From Hyphochytrium catenoides (Eukaryota; Sar; Hyphochytriomycetes; Hyphochytriales; Hyphochytriaceae), in contig FLMG01002125.1 of assembly GCA_900088475.1 (NCBI GenBank), positions 29,100-93,099 of the forward strand: DNA of 64,000 nt, read 5' to 3'. Of this stretch, positions 11,687 to 21,473 are shown piece by piece. A program made the position numbers and the translations under genes. The first letter of the stretch is position 1. Every line of letters begins with the position of its first letter. A model generated the notes under the pieces. That model saw only the letters and a program-made list of their open reading frames with translations. It searched no databases and was not told the origin of the DNA.

Positions 11687-13135
11687 ATGTTCACGCATCT
11701 TCGATGGGTTGAGTCTGCTCTGTTGGGCTTCATTGCCTTCTCGGTATTATGGAACTACTATTTGGTGATACCAGCGAAAGCATCCCTTGTGGCTCATTGG
11801 CTACTAGAGAAGCCGAGATGGCAACTCGCACCAGCGTATAGTGCCGCAATCCTTCTCGCTTTCCTCCCGCTGACAGCGAACAGTGCAGCCTATACCTGGA
11901 TCTCAGTATTTATCATCCTGTTGTTGCTGGCCAGTGCAACTCTTGCCTACCTCACCCCACTCTTCACTCTCCCTACGCTATCTGGTCCGTGGAAGGTTGG
12001 CACTGTTGATATTGAGACGGTAGATGGCTCGAGGCCCATGTGGGTAAATGACGAAGACGCTCAGCACCGCAGGTTTCGGGCACAGCTGTGGTATCCGACC
12101 ATGGACGGAGATGGTCCCAGGGCTCCTTACTGGCCTCACCTGGCTTTGCGAGGTCCCGCTGCAGCCAGGGACACAGGAATGCCGTGGTATGTGTTCAACC
12201 ACTTTAACCTTATTGAGTCGAGGTCATTCTTGGGTGCGCATCCTCTTTCCCAAGATAGCAAGCCTCTTCCAGTCATTGTTTTTTCACATGGATACACAGG
12301 CTCTCCTTATCAGTCAACTATGCTATGTGAAGATCTAGCCTCACATGGGTTTATAGTTGTTGCTGTGGAGCACACCTGCGACTCCACGTTGACAGTTTTC
12401 AGAGATGGCTCCACGGTGCCTTTCCGCGGAATGGAAGAGTTTCCTGAGCAGGATGAGAAGAAGCGAGGATACAGGCGAAAGCAGGCAGGGATACGATCTC
12501 GAGACTTGAGCCACATGATAGATCTCCTTAGTGAGATGAACTTGACGAGTCCGTTATGGAAAGGAAAGATTGACCTAGATCGTATCGGAGTGATGGGGCA
12601 TAGTTTTGGAGGCTGCACGGCGATTCTCACTGCGTACCAGGACCCAAGAGTTCGCGCTTGTGTCTCGCTTGATGGATGGCTATGGCCTCTGCCAGAGTTC
12701 CTCATCGAAACGGAGACGCAAGACGCGAAGTACGAGAACAAGCAGCATATCAGTAGGCCCATCATGCTCTTCGATGCTCCCTGCTTCTTAGGAGAAAGAG
12801 AGGAGTACTCCAAGCATAACAGGAAGCACGGAGAGAACCTTTTGAGGCGTAGTGGCAGACGCAGCTTCAAGGGCGTTGTGGCCAATAGCCGCCATCATGA
12901 CTTTTGTGATGTGAGCTTTATGGCACCAAAGCTCACACGCTTGATGGACTTGACGGGCTTTCCGGATGGTTATTTGATGCAGAAGCTGATGTTAGACTAC
13001 GTTCTGGCATTCTTCAATGAGACTGTTGCAGAGAGAACTCTGGGCAATGCACCCACACTTGATACAGTGCACAAGCGCTACACTCAAGTTGTTATTCAAG
13101 ACCCCAAAAGCAGCGTTGCGGCGCAAGGCTCATAG
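11687..13135 (+). CDS. PAF-acetylhydrolase-like lipase with N-terminal membrane segments, copy A
   Basis: Serine esterase of the PAF-acetylhydrolase isoform II/plasma family (PF03403), whose members release short or oxidised acyl chains from the sn-2 position of phospholipids. Single exon, 482 residues. Residues 1 to about 110 hold two or three hydrophobic segments (ALLGFIAFSVLWNYYLVIPA, AILLAFLPLTANSAA, FIILLLLASATLAYL), so it is probably membrane-anchored. The alpha/beta-hydrolase part shows FSHGYTGSPY, then EDLASHGFIVVAVEH, GHSFGG (Ser306), SLDGWLWPL (Asp329) and SRHHDF (His403). The 23-residue Ser-Asp spacing equals that of human PLA2G7. The ATG at 11687 was chosen because it aligns with copy B (MFTHLR versus MFTKLR). 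After its TAG stop the frame stays open for another 105 codons to 13453. That tail is not conserved in copy B and is probably chance. True substrate unknown. Confidence 0.9.
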   Translation: MFTHLRWVESALLGFIAFSVLWNYYLVIPAKASLVAHWLLEKPRWQLAPAYSAAILLAFLPLTANSAAYTWISVFIILLLLASATLAYLTPLFTLPTLSGPWKVGTVDIETVDGSRPMWVNDEDAQHRRFRAQLWYPTMDGDGPRAPYWPHLALRGPAAARDTGMPWYVFNHFNLIESRSFLGAHPLSQDSKPLPVIVFSHGYTGSPYQSTMLCEDLASHGFIVVAVEHTCDSTLTVFRDGSTVPFRGMEEFPEQDEKKRGYRRKQAGIRSRDLSHMIDLLSEMNLTSPLWKGKIDLDRIGVMGHSFGGCTAILTAYQDPRVRACVSLDGWLWPLPEFLIETETQDAKYENKQHISRPIMLFDAPCFLGEREEYSKHNRKHGENLLRRSGRRSFKGVVANSRHHDFCDVSFMAPKLTRLMDLTGFPDGYLMQKLMLDYVLAFFNETVAERTLGNAPTLDTVHKRYTQVVIQDPKSSVAAQGS

Positions 13136-14089
13136 ATTCTGATGAGGTCCATGCAATCCGGTACTATTTTCTGGAGTATATCTAAAGCACAGATGGCTTT
13201 TGACAGCACCCTAGTCCTACTGCTCTTGAGAAATTCTCTAGACACAGATATCTACCTGCACGGCTTGCCACCATCATGTCCACATGTTTTTATTGGGACC
13301 CTATACAAACAATGGACAAACGTCTCATCTTCAACAACTTTCAAGAGATCTTCATTATTCATAGCCCTTATCCAATCTAGTAGGCTGACCTCGCCTGTTG
13401 GAGAAAGACAGACCTTTCGCTATCTTCTCTCTTATCTGTCCGTAGACGAGTAGTCTCTAATAATAGCAGCGGATTGATGGGCAAACATCATCAACATCGA
13501 TCAACAAGAAGAGGTCCTCTCTAACAATCGCCAAGGAATAATAAGAAGAAATATACAAGAATAATGAGAGAAAAGAACAACTTATTCAAACTCGTATCTA
13601 ACCACCGTTGCCCGAAAATAAGGATGTCATAAGTCATAGATCATAAAGATAAGGGGCTTGTCCCCTTTTCGCTGGTGGTGATACTACTCGTACTAGAAGA
13701 ACTTTTGCCTAATCTCCTTTGACAATCCGAAAGAAAGAAGAAAGTTGCGGCACGCGGTACAAATATGACTGATCAATTCGTTGTTGCTCTCGCTCTAGGC
13801 GCTAAGGCGTATGCACAGGTGATCAAGACATCAACATCATCAACAGCAGCAGCCAAGCAAGTGCGCTGCGCTGGAGTAGCGCTGCAGTTCATGACCCGGC
13901 GGCATAGAGGTGCCTCAACAACCGAGAGAGGCACTGCTGCTAAAGGTCCGGCTTGGTGTCTTCTCATAACCCGGCGGCATAGAGGTGCCTCAACAACCGA
14001 GAGAGGCACTGCTGCTACAGGTCCGGCTTGGTGTCTTCTGCATCTCACTCTAGTAGTACGTTCCATTGCCAGGAAACCAAGTAGAGAAT
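13136..14089. other. Intergenic region between the two PAF-acetylhydrolase copies
   Basis: About 950 bp. It holds the open tail downstream of copy A (to 13453), AT-rich sequence around 13460-13740, and the 75-bp tandem duplication listed separately, which ends 46 bp before the copy B start codon. The copy B promoter and leader must lie here. Confidence 0.5.
13894..14043. repeat. 75-bp tandem duplication upstream of PAF-acetylhydrolase copy B
   Basis: A 75-bp unit beginning ACCCGGCGGCATAGAGGTGC is present at 13894-13968 and again at 13969-14043, differing at only a few positions. Because 75 is a multiple of three, both strands stay open through it and produce spurious reading frames with a 25-residue repeat. 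Confidence 0.9.
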
Positions 14090-15535
14090 ATGATGTTTAC
14101 AAAGCTGCGGCCATTGGAGGTTGCTTTGCTGGCGTTCGTCGGGCTTTCGGTAGCTTGGAACTACTATCTGATAATACCTGCCAAGGCGGTAGCCGTAATG
14201 CATTGGATAATAGAGACACCAAGATGGCAGATGGTGCCAGCGTATGTTGCGACGGTCCTCTTAGCGTTTTGGCCTCTGTCAGCCAACAGCCTCGCGTATA
14301 TCATACTAGAGAAGACCATCCTGGTCCTTCTAGTCGGCAGTGCGGTTATTGCCTATCTCATTCCGCTTTTTGTCCTCCCTTCACTTTCGGGTCCATGGAA
14401 GGTTGGCACAACAGATATTGAAAGTGTTGATAACTCTCGACCTATGTGGATGGATGACCAAGAGGCTCAAAGACGCCGGATTCGTGCCCAACTTTGGTAC
14501 CCCACTCAGGACGAACAAGGTGCGAGAGCTCCTTACTGGCCAAACCTAGAGATGCGCGGACCAGCGGCCGCAAAGGTGGGGAATCAGCCTTGGTTTGTCT
14601 TCAACCATCTCAACCTCATAAAGGCACGGGCTACGATTGAAGCATACCCTGCTGCTCAGAGACAAAGTAAGCCATTCCCAGTGATAGTATTCAGCCATGG
14701 TTATACTGGCTCTCCATATCTCTCTACAATGCTTTGCGAAGACCTCGCTTCTCATGGTTATCTAGTGGTAGCAGTCGAGCACCCATGCGACTCCACAATG
14801 ACCGTGTTCAGTGATGGCTCTACCATGCCGTTCAGAGGGGTTGAGGGATTTCCAGCGCAGATGGAAGCTAAGAGACTGTACAGAAGGAAGCAGGCCACCA
14901 TACGTTTCCATGATGTAAAGCATATTCTTGATATTCTGGAGAAGCTGAACGGCGAGGATCCAACATGGAGAGGAAAAATCGATCTTGATCGCATTGGGGT
15001 GATGGGACATAGCTTTGGAGGATGTACTGCTATTCTTGCCGCCTATGAAGATCCCAGAGTCAAGGCTTGCGTGGGCTTGGACGCCTGGCTTTGGCCTCTT
15101 CCAGAGCTTCTTACAGAACCAGAGGCACCAAGTGGCCAAACGGTGGAGAAGCCTTACATAGCTAAGCCTGTCATGCTGTTGGATGCCCCTTGTTTCTTCA
15201 CAGAGACAGAGGAGCATCACAAGCACAACCGGAGACATGCAGACACCCTTCTAGGACGCTGTGAAGAGAACAGCCTGAAGGTTGTGATTGCTGGCAGCCG
15301 GCACCACGACTACGTAGACATAGGCTTTATGGCACCACTTTTTACTGGTCTTCTCAAGCTTACAGGCTTTCCTGATGGGTACCTGATGCAGAGGCTGATG
15401 TTGGACTTCAGTCTAGCTTTCTTCGGTGATAGATTATTGGATGCGGGAGTGATTGGGTCAGGGCCTTCACTTGACAAGCTAAGGGAGCGATATCCCCAGG
15501 TTACCATCAAATATTCTAAGGGCGGCTTGACCTGA
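14090..15535 (+). CDS. PAF-acetylhydrolase-like lipase with N-terminal membrane segments, copy B
   Basis: Tandem paralogue of the gene at 11687, with the same role, length (481 residues) and intronless structure. N-terminal membrane segments are visible (VALLAFVGLSVAWNYYLIIP, VATVLLAFWPLSANSLA, TILVLLVGSAVIAYLIPL). Next come FSHGYTGSPYLSTMLCEDLA, GHSFGG (nucleophile Ser308), GLDAWLWPL (Asp331) and SRHHDY (His405). All triad positions are intact, so both copies could be active. The two proteins align end to end, with variation mainly between the Asp and His segments and at the C-terminus, as expected for an older local duplication. Two ATGs (14090 and 14093) are adjacent. The second matches the copy A start, so the first residue is uncertain by one. 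Confidence 0.9.
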   Translation: MMFTKLRPLEVALLAFVGLSVAWNYYLIIPAKAVAVMHWIIETPRWQMVPAYVATVLLAFWPLSANSLAYIILEKTILVLLVGSAVIAYLIPLFVLPSLSGPWKVGTTDIESVDNSRPMWMDDQEAQRRRIRAQLWYPTQDEQGARAPYWPNLEMRGPAAAKVGNQPWFVFNHLNLIKARATIEAYPAAQRQSKPFPVIVFSHGYTGSPYLSTMLCEDLASHGYLVVAVEHPCDSTMTVFSDGSTMPFRGVEGFPAQMEAKRLYRRKQATIRFHDVKHILDILEKLNGEDPTWRGKIDLDRIGVMGHSFGGCTAILAAYEDPRVKACVGLDAWLWPLPELLTEPEAPSGQTVEKPYIAKPVMLLDAPCFFTETEEHHKHNRRHADTLLGRCEENSLKVVIAGSRHHDYVDIGFMAPLFTGLLKLTGFPDGYLMQRLMLDFSLAFFGDRLLDAGVIGSGPSLDKLRERYPQVTIKYSKGGLT

Positions 15536-16835
15536 GCAGGTACTTATGAAAGGTACTCATTTATCCAAAAACCCACAAGCGCAGTGTGACTGGCTCTTTA
15601 TTGAGCCTACTATTGGTCTTGCATTAGCCACCATGAGCTCCCTGCAAGTAGAACTCTGCTTGCCCGGGGCTAGCAGGAAAAATAACTTAAAGGATATAAT
15701 TGGCGCCAGCTATATTCCATCAATTCATAGCAATGAACAGAGTCAGGAGGGTCAAGGCCTAAAGCAACTCAGCCCTCATACAATTTTGCTGTTGATAAAA
15801 TGCTTCATTTAGCAATGTGTCTAGATAGACCGGAGCTAGACCGGAACGAGATGCTCTCCGCCGTTCCCCAGCCTTCTTTATCTTCCCTTCGCTCTTCTTT
15901 GGCAGTACCTCTTGGCGTAGCACGCAGTTCCCTCACTATAATTTCCTTACCCTTCGTCAAGTCTATTCTGCTATGAGCATCACGGGCAGTGCAGTGTAAA
16001 TACAAGAGCTGAGGAAGCTATAGATGGGACTGGGAGGTGAGCAATCTCTGTCAAACCTCCATGAAGCTCTGTGGAAAAAGGTCTTGGATGATGCATCATC
16101 AGCCTTCATACGCTTTGGTCTGCGGCCACTATTAGAACTAATATTATTGCCAACTACGATGCCTCTGATGAAGGTTGAAGCTCTTCATCATCTATCTTCC
16201 TCTCCTTCCCTGCCATCATACAAAATATGAGCTCGTTGTCATGTCCCTACTATTATCGCAGCCTTATCTCAAAGAGTAAGAATGCGGCCCAAGCAAGTGT
16301 ATTACTACCTCCACACTGGAGTTTCACATTCCTTCCCCACATGACTTGATGTTCTCATACCCCTTTGTGGGCTCTTCAACCTTCCGCTAACGGCCTTATG
16401 ACCCTAAAAGTATTCCAACCCACAGGTTCTTCTTTATACAGCACTTGAACAAACAATCCGTAGTTATTCCTCCTTGACTGAAAGCAAAGACGGAAGGAAG
16501 AAGGGACACCTGGACAATTGTATTCCCAGATGGGTTGTTCGTCCAAGATCTGTGCTCGGTGCATACACGCACGCAAAGAACCTCTCAACTCTTCCTCAAC
16601 ATCGACCTTTTACAGTCTTTATGTACCCTCGCTCGTTCAATGGGGCTCTTAGCCATCATCAGAGCTCTCTAGCCCTGACGAGCTACGTGCTGTCAAAGAG
16701 GTTATTATATGAAAAGAGAGATTGATGGAGACGTGATCAGGGGCAATTGCAACTGGGAAGACTTGTCATTGCGAAGAGAAAGACCTTTATAGACGAAGGT
16801 TTTATAGCCTCGGGCAAGGGCCTCAGTCGAGGAAG
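15536..16835. other. Intergenic region, nothing recognised
   Basis: 1.3 kb between copy B and the DUF1769 gene. It contains only short frames with no protein-like composition. No repeat, RNA gene or clear promoter element was seen. Confidence 0.45.
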
Positions 16836-18404
16836 ATGCGCTCATCGCAAGTGATGAAGCCTCATACGGCGGTAATGGCAGCGGCCGCTGTCGCCGCGGG
16901 ACATAGTTGGAAGGTGCTAAGTGTCCCTCCGATGGAAGTTGTGATGCGACAAGAGGCTTACTGGGAGGGAGATAGAAAAGACAATAGGCCGAAAGAGCTT
17001 GGCTTGTTAGGATCCAATTCTTCAGCGATGTATAAGCGATCACTCCTGTCATCGACGGGCCCAAGTATGCCACTACCTACACCTTCTACTTGTCCTCGAA
17101 TTGGGTCAGCGTTGTGGGTAGAAGCGCATCTGTCCGACAAGAAGAGCGACCGAGGGAGAAAAGCAAAAGATCTCTATGGGTCTGTTCTGCATAGCGACGG
17201 AAAACGGCGGCATAGGCTTTGGCAAGAAATCTACCTCAGTCAGCGGTACGATAGCGCTCTATTAGAGCGAGCAAAGGCAGGAAGAGGCTGCGGAACAGCA
17301 GTACCATCTCAGTCTTCCTGCTCTATCGTGGAGGCGAGCTTACCGGAGGCTGCCAAGTCTGTCGACTCTCGGACTCTTATAAAGTCTTCTCCTGCTACAG
17401 AAGCACAAAGTTTGAAAGATAAGTTTCTCGATGAGGACAAAATCGACTTTGGCTTCAGTGCAGACAACATGATCCAAGGATGTCCAGGTGCCATTGTTCC
17501 CAACACCTCAACAACCATCCCCTTCGAAAATGAGCATTTTAAGGGTCAAGTCTTGCTCCTTGTCCGGCCAAATGCTCTTAGAGAGAAGGTAGCAAATATA
17601 AAGAACTTGTCTTCCGCGGATGAAGAAGTGGAGAGCATGGAACAGGAGAGTCGATGGAAGGGACATTTTGATGGGACAAAGCTTCAGTTCCGCATTCGGA
17701 TGCAGTTTGAATTCAAGTCTCAACCCAAGAGTGCCATATATTTTGGTGTAGAAGCTCCTAAGGAGATTCCTATGGGCTTCTGGGTGCGACAAACCGTCAA
17801 CTTTCTCTTTATGGTGCTCAAACAGCTCCACCCCGATGCCGAGTACGGCTTAGGGAGAGAGCTGAGTTCAGGAAAGGAAGAACTAGAGGCCGATGCTCTT
17901 CCTCATGTTCTCTTCCCTCTCTGGAGGGTTAGTGACGACCTAGTGGTCACTCCTCCAGGAGAAAGGGCACCTGACATCACTTCGATAGAGCTTCCAGAAA
18001 GAGAGGAGCACAGAGCGGAGAGGCAAAGACACCGAGGGAAGAACCCGATGTTTAAACAGGGTTACATCTACACAATGGAGTTCAACTCAGCCTTCGTAGA
18101 CATCATTAATTGGAAGCTGGTTAACATTCCTGGAATCAAGGATCATCCTTTGCGTTCAATATGGGGAGAAATGCCAATACGGCTGGTGGCATACGAGCTA
18201 GAAGAGCAAGAAGATGGAAGCAGAAGGAAGAACTACTATCTCTCTTATGGTCTTTCTCATAGGGAGACCGTGGATCTCAAGGAGACAGAGAGAGCAAAGA
18301 CTCCCTCCTCCACTCCTTCTGTTAGACGACGCCGGCCCTCAGTAGTGGCCCCCACGAGACTAGAGGAGGAGTTAGAGATACTGCTAGAACCACTTACAGT
18401 ATAA
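16836..18404 (+). CDS. DUF1769-family (Duc1-like) protein
   Basis: Intronless, 522 residues. The C-terminal two thirds match the DUF1769 family (PF08588): NEHFKGQVLLLVRP opens the domain. It is followed by a strand with GHFDGTKLQFRIRMQFEFK, then the IYFGVEAPKEIPMGFWVR segment, a helix FLFMVLKQLHPDAEYGLG, and later YIYTMEFNSAFVDIINWKLV. The family occurs in fungi and oomycete-type organisms. Fission yeast Duc1 has been described as a cortical protein that binds phosphoinositides, so a membrane-lipid-binding role is a reasonable inference. Residues 1 to about 210 are low in recognisable features and basic. The C-terminus (SVRRRRPSVVAPTR) is basic and likely disordered. The ATG at 16836 is the first in frame. 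The gene is convergent with the dehydrogenase, 70 bp away. Confidence 0.75.
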   Translation: MRSSQVMKPHTAVMAAAAVAAGHSWKVLSVPPMEVVMRQEAYWEGDRKDNRPKELGLLGSNSSAMYKRSLLSSTGPSMPLPTPSTCPRIGSALWVEAHLSDKKSDRGRKAKDLYGSVLHSDGKRRHRLWQEIYLSQRYDSALLERAKAGRGCGTAVPSQSSCSIVEASLPEAAKSVDSRTLIKSSPATEAQSLKDKFLDEDKIDFGFSADNMIQGCPGAIVPNTSTTIPFENEHFKGQVLLLVRPNALREKVANIKNLSSADEEVESMEQESRWKGHFDGTKLQFRIRMQFEFKSQPKSAIYFGVEAPKEIPMGFWVRQTVNFLFMVLKQLHPDAEYGLGRELSSGKEELEADALPHVLFPLWRVSDDLVVTPPGERAPDITSIELPEREEHRAERQRHRGKNPMFKQGYIYTMEFNSAFVDIINWKLVNIPGIKDHPLRSIWGEMPIRLVAYELEEQEDGSRRKNYYLSYGLSHRETVDLKETERAKTPSSTPSVRRRRPSVVAPTRLEEELEILLEPLTV

Positions 18405-18474
18405 GTAGGGCTTCTCTTCTGGATTTCTGTCAACGTTGGCTTTGCAAGCCTCGATGCGTTCGTTTAGAGATAGA

Positions 18475-20252
18475 CTAGATATTACTTCTCGTCCTGACAT
18501 AGTGGCTAAACTTCCGAACGTTGTCAAGATCAATGGCGGACGGAATGACGGTGTCGCTACTGCCAATAATAAACATCACTGTCTGCGCGACGTCCTCTAC
18601 TTGAATCATGAGCTCCGCCGAGACCACTTCCCCTTTCCCAGCTCTAGGCTTCACTCCAAGCTCTGAGTGAAAGGTCAAGAAAATGCCAAAGTTAGGGAAT
18701 CTGAAACGGCAGCGACAGGTTGAAATCGAAGTGCTAAGAGGGAAAACCGTCCGCGGGCACTTCAGCGGTTTATCGGGCAACAAGAGGCATGAAGTCATAT
18801 TGAAACAACATCAGGCCATTTCGTATCAGAAGAGAAAACACACAGGCTTCCCAGTAGCACAGCAAGTTGCAGCTAAGTACTTGGCGCCAGTGAAGCCTAT
18901 GACTGCAGATAGGAGAGATTGTTTGGGCAGTCGGCTTACCGGTGTTAACTAGGTTGGCGTTGATGGTACAAGTCTTGATATTGAGACCACCCTCCAGAAT
19001 GTCAAACATTACAGAGTTTGAGAAGGCAAGAAGGCCATGTTTCGATGCTGCGTAGGACGCTAGACCGGGACTTCCTCTGGTTCTGCTCGCGACAGAGCCC
19101 ATAAAGATAATGACTCCCCTCTTAGCGCCGTAGCAGCTCTTTCTCATGTGTGCAAGGGCATAAGCTGTGGTTGCCATGCTGCCTTTCAGATTGATGTCCA
19201 GCAACCGAGCCCAGACCTTTGGGTCGGCGTCCAGAGAGGTGCGTCGTCTGTTAATACCAGCCTGGAAGAGGACAGGGTGGCACATTAGTAAGAACAGCCA
19301 AGCTATATGACTTTGTTTGTCCGTGAGACACTGGCAAATGCGCTCTCGAGGTTAGAAGCACGGGAGCCACATAAGGCTAAGATAACAAGGAAGAGAAGAA
19401 TCACAGGGCTTTCATATGATGTCCGAGTATTCCCAGCTCATTCAATCGATTGCCAAAGCACAACAAAATACTCCGCCGTAAGAATGCATTGACAGCCCCA
19501 TAAAAGCTCCAGACGCCGTTGCTGCACCGCAAAACACGTACGCTGTTGATAACTATGGTCAAGTCTCCCAACTCACGCACACAGCGCTCCACTGCTGTTC
19601 TAACAGCATCGTCGTTGGTCACATCAGCCACAATGGTAATAACTTGACGCTCGGTCAATAGCTTGCCTGCTACGGCGAGGCACTGTTGTCGTGTTTCCCT
19701 TAGGGCCTCTTCCGAAGTAGCAAGAAGCGCAAGCTTGCATCCTACCATCATATACGGGGGTTGAGCTTTTGACAAATGGGCAGAAGAGTACGTGACTAGA
19801 TTAGTAGTTCGGGCAAAGAGAGTGTGACTATCGAAGATAGGCTACGACAGGATCGCCATAGGACCCCTAAGAGGAAAGATCAAAAAGAAACATCGGATGG
19901 TAGGAGCCCTTTCACAAAGCAGATTGTTCCGATACCTTCTTTGGCCAAGCGGACGGCAACTCCTCTGTGGCGGACATAATGACATTAGAAGGCAACAAAC
20001 ACAAGAAATGGCATAAAGCGCGTAAGAGGAAAGGTACCACGGCAATAGTGCAATTCTAGATGCAGATTCACTATCACAGGTTGACGAGGATAGGGCCGAA
20101 ATGAGACTCTGAGTGATGATGATGAATGGACATGGTGCAGAAAGGGTCCTAACTCTAGGCTCCTACCTGCCAATTCCTCTGCTAGCACCAGTTACAAGTG
20201 CAACATCACCGGGACGGATAGTCAGGTTCGAAAACCTGGTCTGAGGTGCCAT
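18475..20252 (-). CDS. Classical short-chain dehydrogenase/reductase with a missing splice acceptor
   Basis: NAD(P)H-dependent oxidoreductase of the SDR superfamily. Exons on the minus strand: 20167-20252, 19936-19964, 19542-19741 and 18940-19261, then a last coding part at about 18800-18475. Motifs: TGASRGIG (cofactor loop, residues 21-28), INSAG (about 103-107), DINLKG, GSVAS (Ser161) and YAASK (Tyr175, Lys179), so the catalytic set is complete. After exon 4 (...INANLVNT) the family needs a residue such as D and then MT. That is found at 18800 (DMTSCLLLPDKP), but the bases before it read TTTCA with no AG. Further on, IQVEDVAQTVMF is the usual C-terminal helix. A second intron may lie within 18680-18750. 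The substrate cannot be told from sequence: FabG-like and other SDRs share these motifs. Confidence 0.82.
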
Positions 20253-21473
20253 GGAGATAGACTTGGTGATGCGTCAAAGAAACTTCAAGCCTCCGAGTGG
20301 ATCATCAAAGTCTTCTCTCGTCCTCTATGGGGGAGAATGAATAACGGTCTGTCCCTCGCTCAGCTGGAAGCGCGCGAGGCAAAGCTATCTGCCTTAAATC
20401 TTTCGAGGCGATCTTCTCTATCCTCTCCCGTCTGCTTCTTTCTTAATGCAGTGAAGCACTGAGCACTTTACTTCTATGTGGCGCGGCTTCGGCTCTGAGC
20501 TCAACCCGACAGCCATGCCAAGCCTTCTTCCTCTTTGCCTTCGTTTGATGCCTGGTGAGCCAGGTCTCGGCGTCTTCAGCTGCGGACCTGACGAGCAGCC
20601 CTTGCCTTTATGCTCTTCAACCCAGCCATTCGTCAACGGCTACGGCGATTAGGGCCGCTAACCGCTATGATTGGAGCAGCTTGTGTAAGGGTGACGACGA
20701 CGACGCACATACGCACACAAGTAGCTATCTCTGCCAAAAAATAACGGCAAATAGCAGGCTCTTCAACACAACGACACAGCATAATTTGCAAAGGCTGAAA
20801 TATCGTAGAGTACGGAACTCTTGTGACTTAGCGGTGCGACTGTTTTGTCGAAAAAGACAATATAAGGTCTCAATTTTGGCGTATATTTGTAAATTCATTA
20901 CTACCAAATGGGAATTATTGGCGATAGGTTATTGTCCTGTCTCAGTCTCTGGGTTCTGGGCCTGGTCATCAGAGATTCGAGATGAGTGGAGATTCAGTGC
21001 TGCTTTGCTGTGGACTTGTATGACCACTGATGCCTACTCCGATCGCCGGCAGAGTCCTGGTATGGAAGGAAACTCCAGCGCGCAATGAGGAATCTCCCAG
21101 GATAAGGAGGAGGCACCAGATGAGACGGCAGAGGACAAAGGATAGAGAGAGAGAGAGATAGAAGACACAACTGGTCGTGTGGACAAAGGAGGTAGAGCTC
21201 TCCCACGACAGCCGAGAGGGGGCACTTGGAGGAGAAGACACATCCTGTGGCCTGTCTTTTGCCTCCCATCTTTCTCTCTTCCTCCTCGCTTTTGCACGGC
21301 CGGCAGGCAGCGCCGGCCCTCGACATAACCTTTGCAGCTCTTAAGCAAACGGTACAGTCCTGACTGCTTCTGTACTTGTCGACCCATCTCATCGGCGGCA
21401 AGGTTTGCCCAAACCTTCAGGCGACCATAAGCGTCGACGCTTGGTGAGAGGACCTCATCCATAGGCTCACGAA
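20253..21473. other. Divergent intergenic region, dehydrogenase / SPX-MFS transporter
   Basis: 1.2 kb between two start codons on opposite strands, so it should hold both promoters. A purine-rich run GATAGAGAGAGAGAGAT lies near 21141-21160. Reading frames here lack protein-like character. One minus-strand frame starting at 21462 is hydrophilic for about 65 codons but is only 12 bp from the transporter start codon. Confidence 0.45.

Noticed and set aside
13765-14421. 218-codon plus-strand frame beginning MTDQFVVALALG and overlapping lipase copy B
   Set aside because: It is open largely because of the 75-bp (25-codon) duplication and because it overlaps a better-supported gene in another frame. 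The opposite strand is open there too.
21034-21462. 142-codon minus-strand frame starting 12 bp from the SPX-transporter start codon
   Set aside because: The first 65 codons look hydrophilic and plausible, but the rest is low-complexity, no family was recognised, and the position leaves no room for either gene's promoter. Not strong enough to list.
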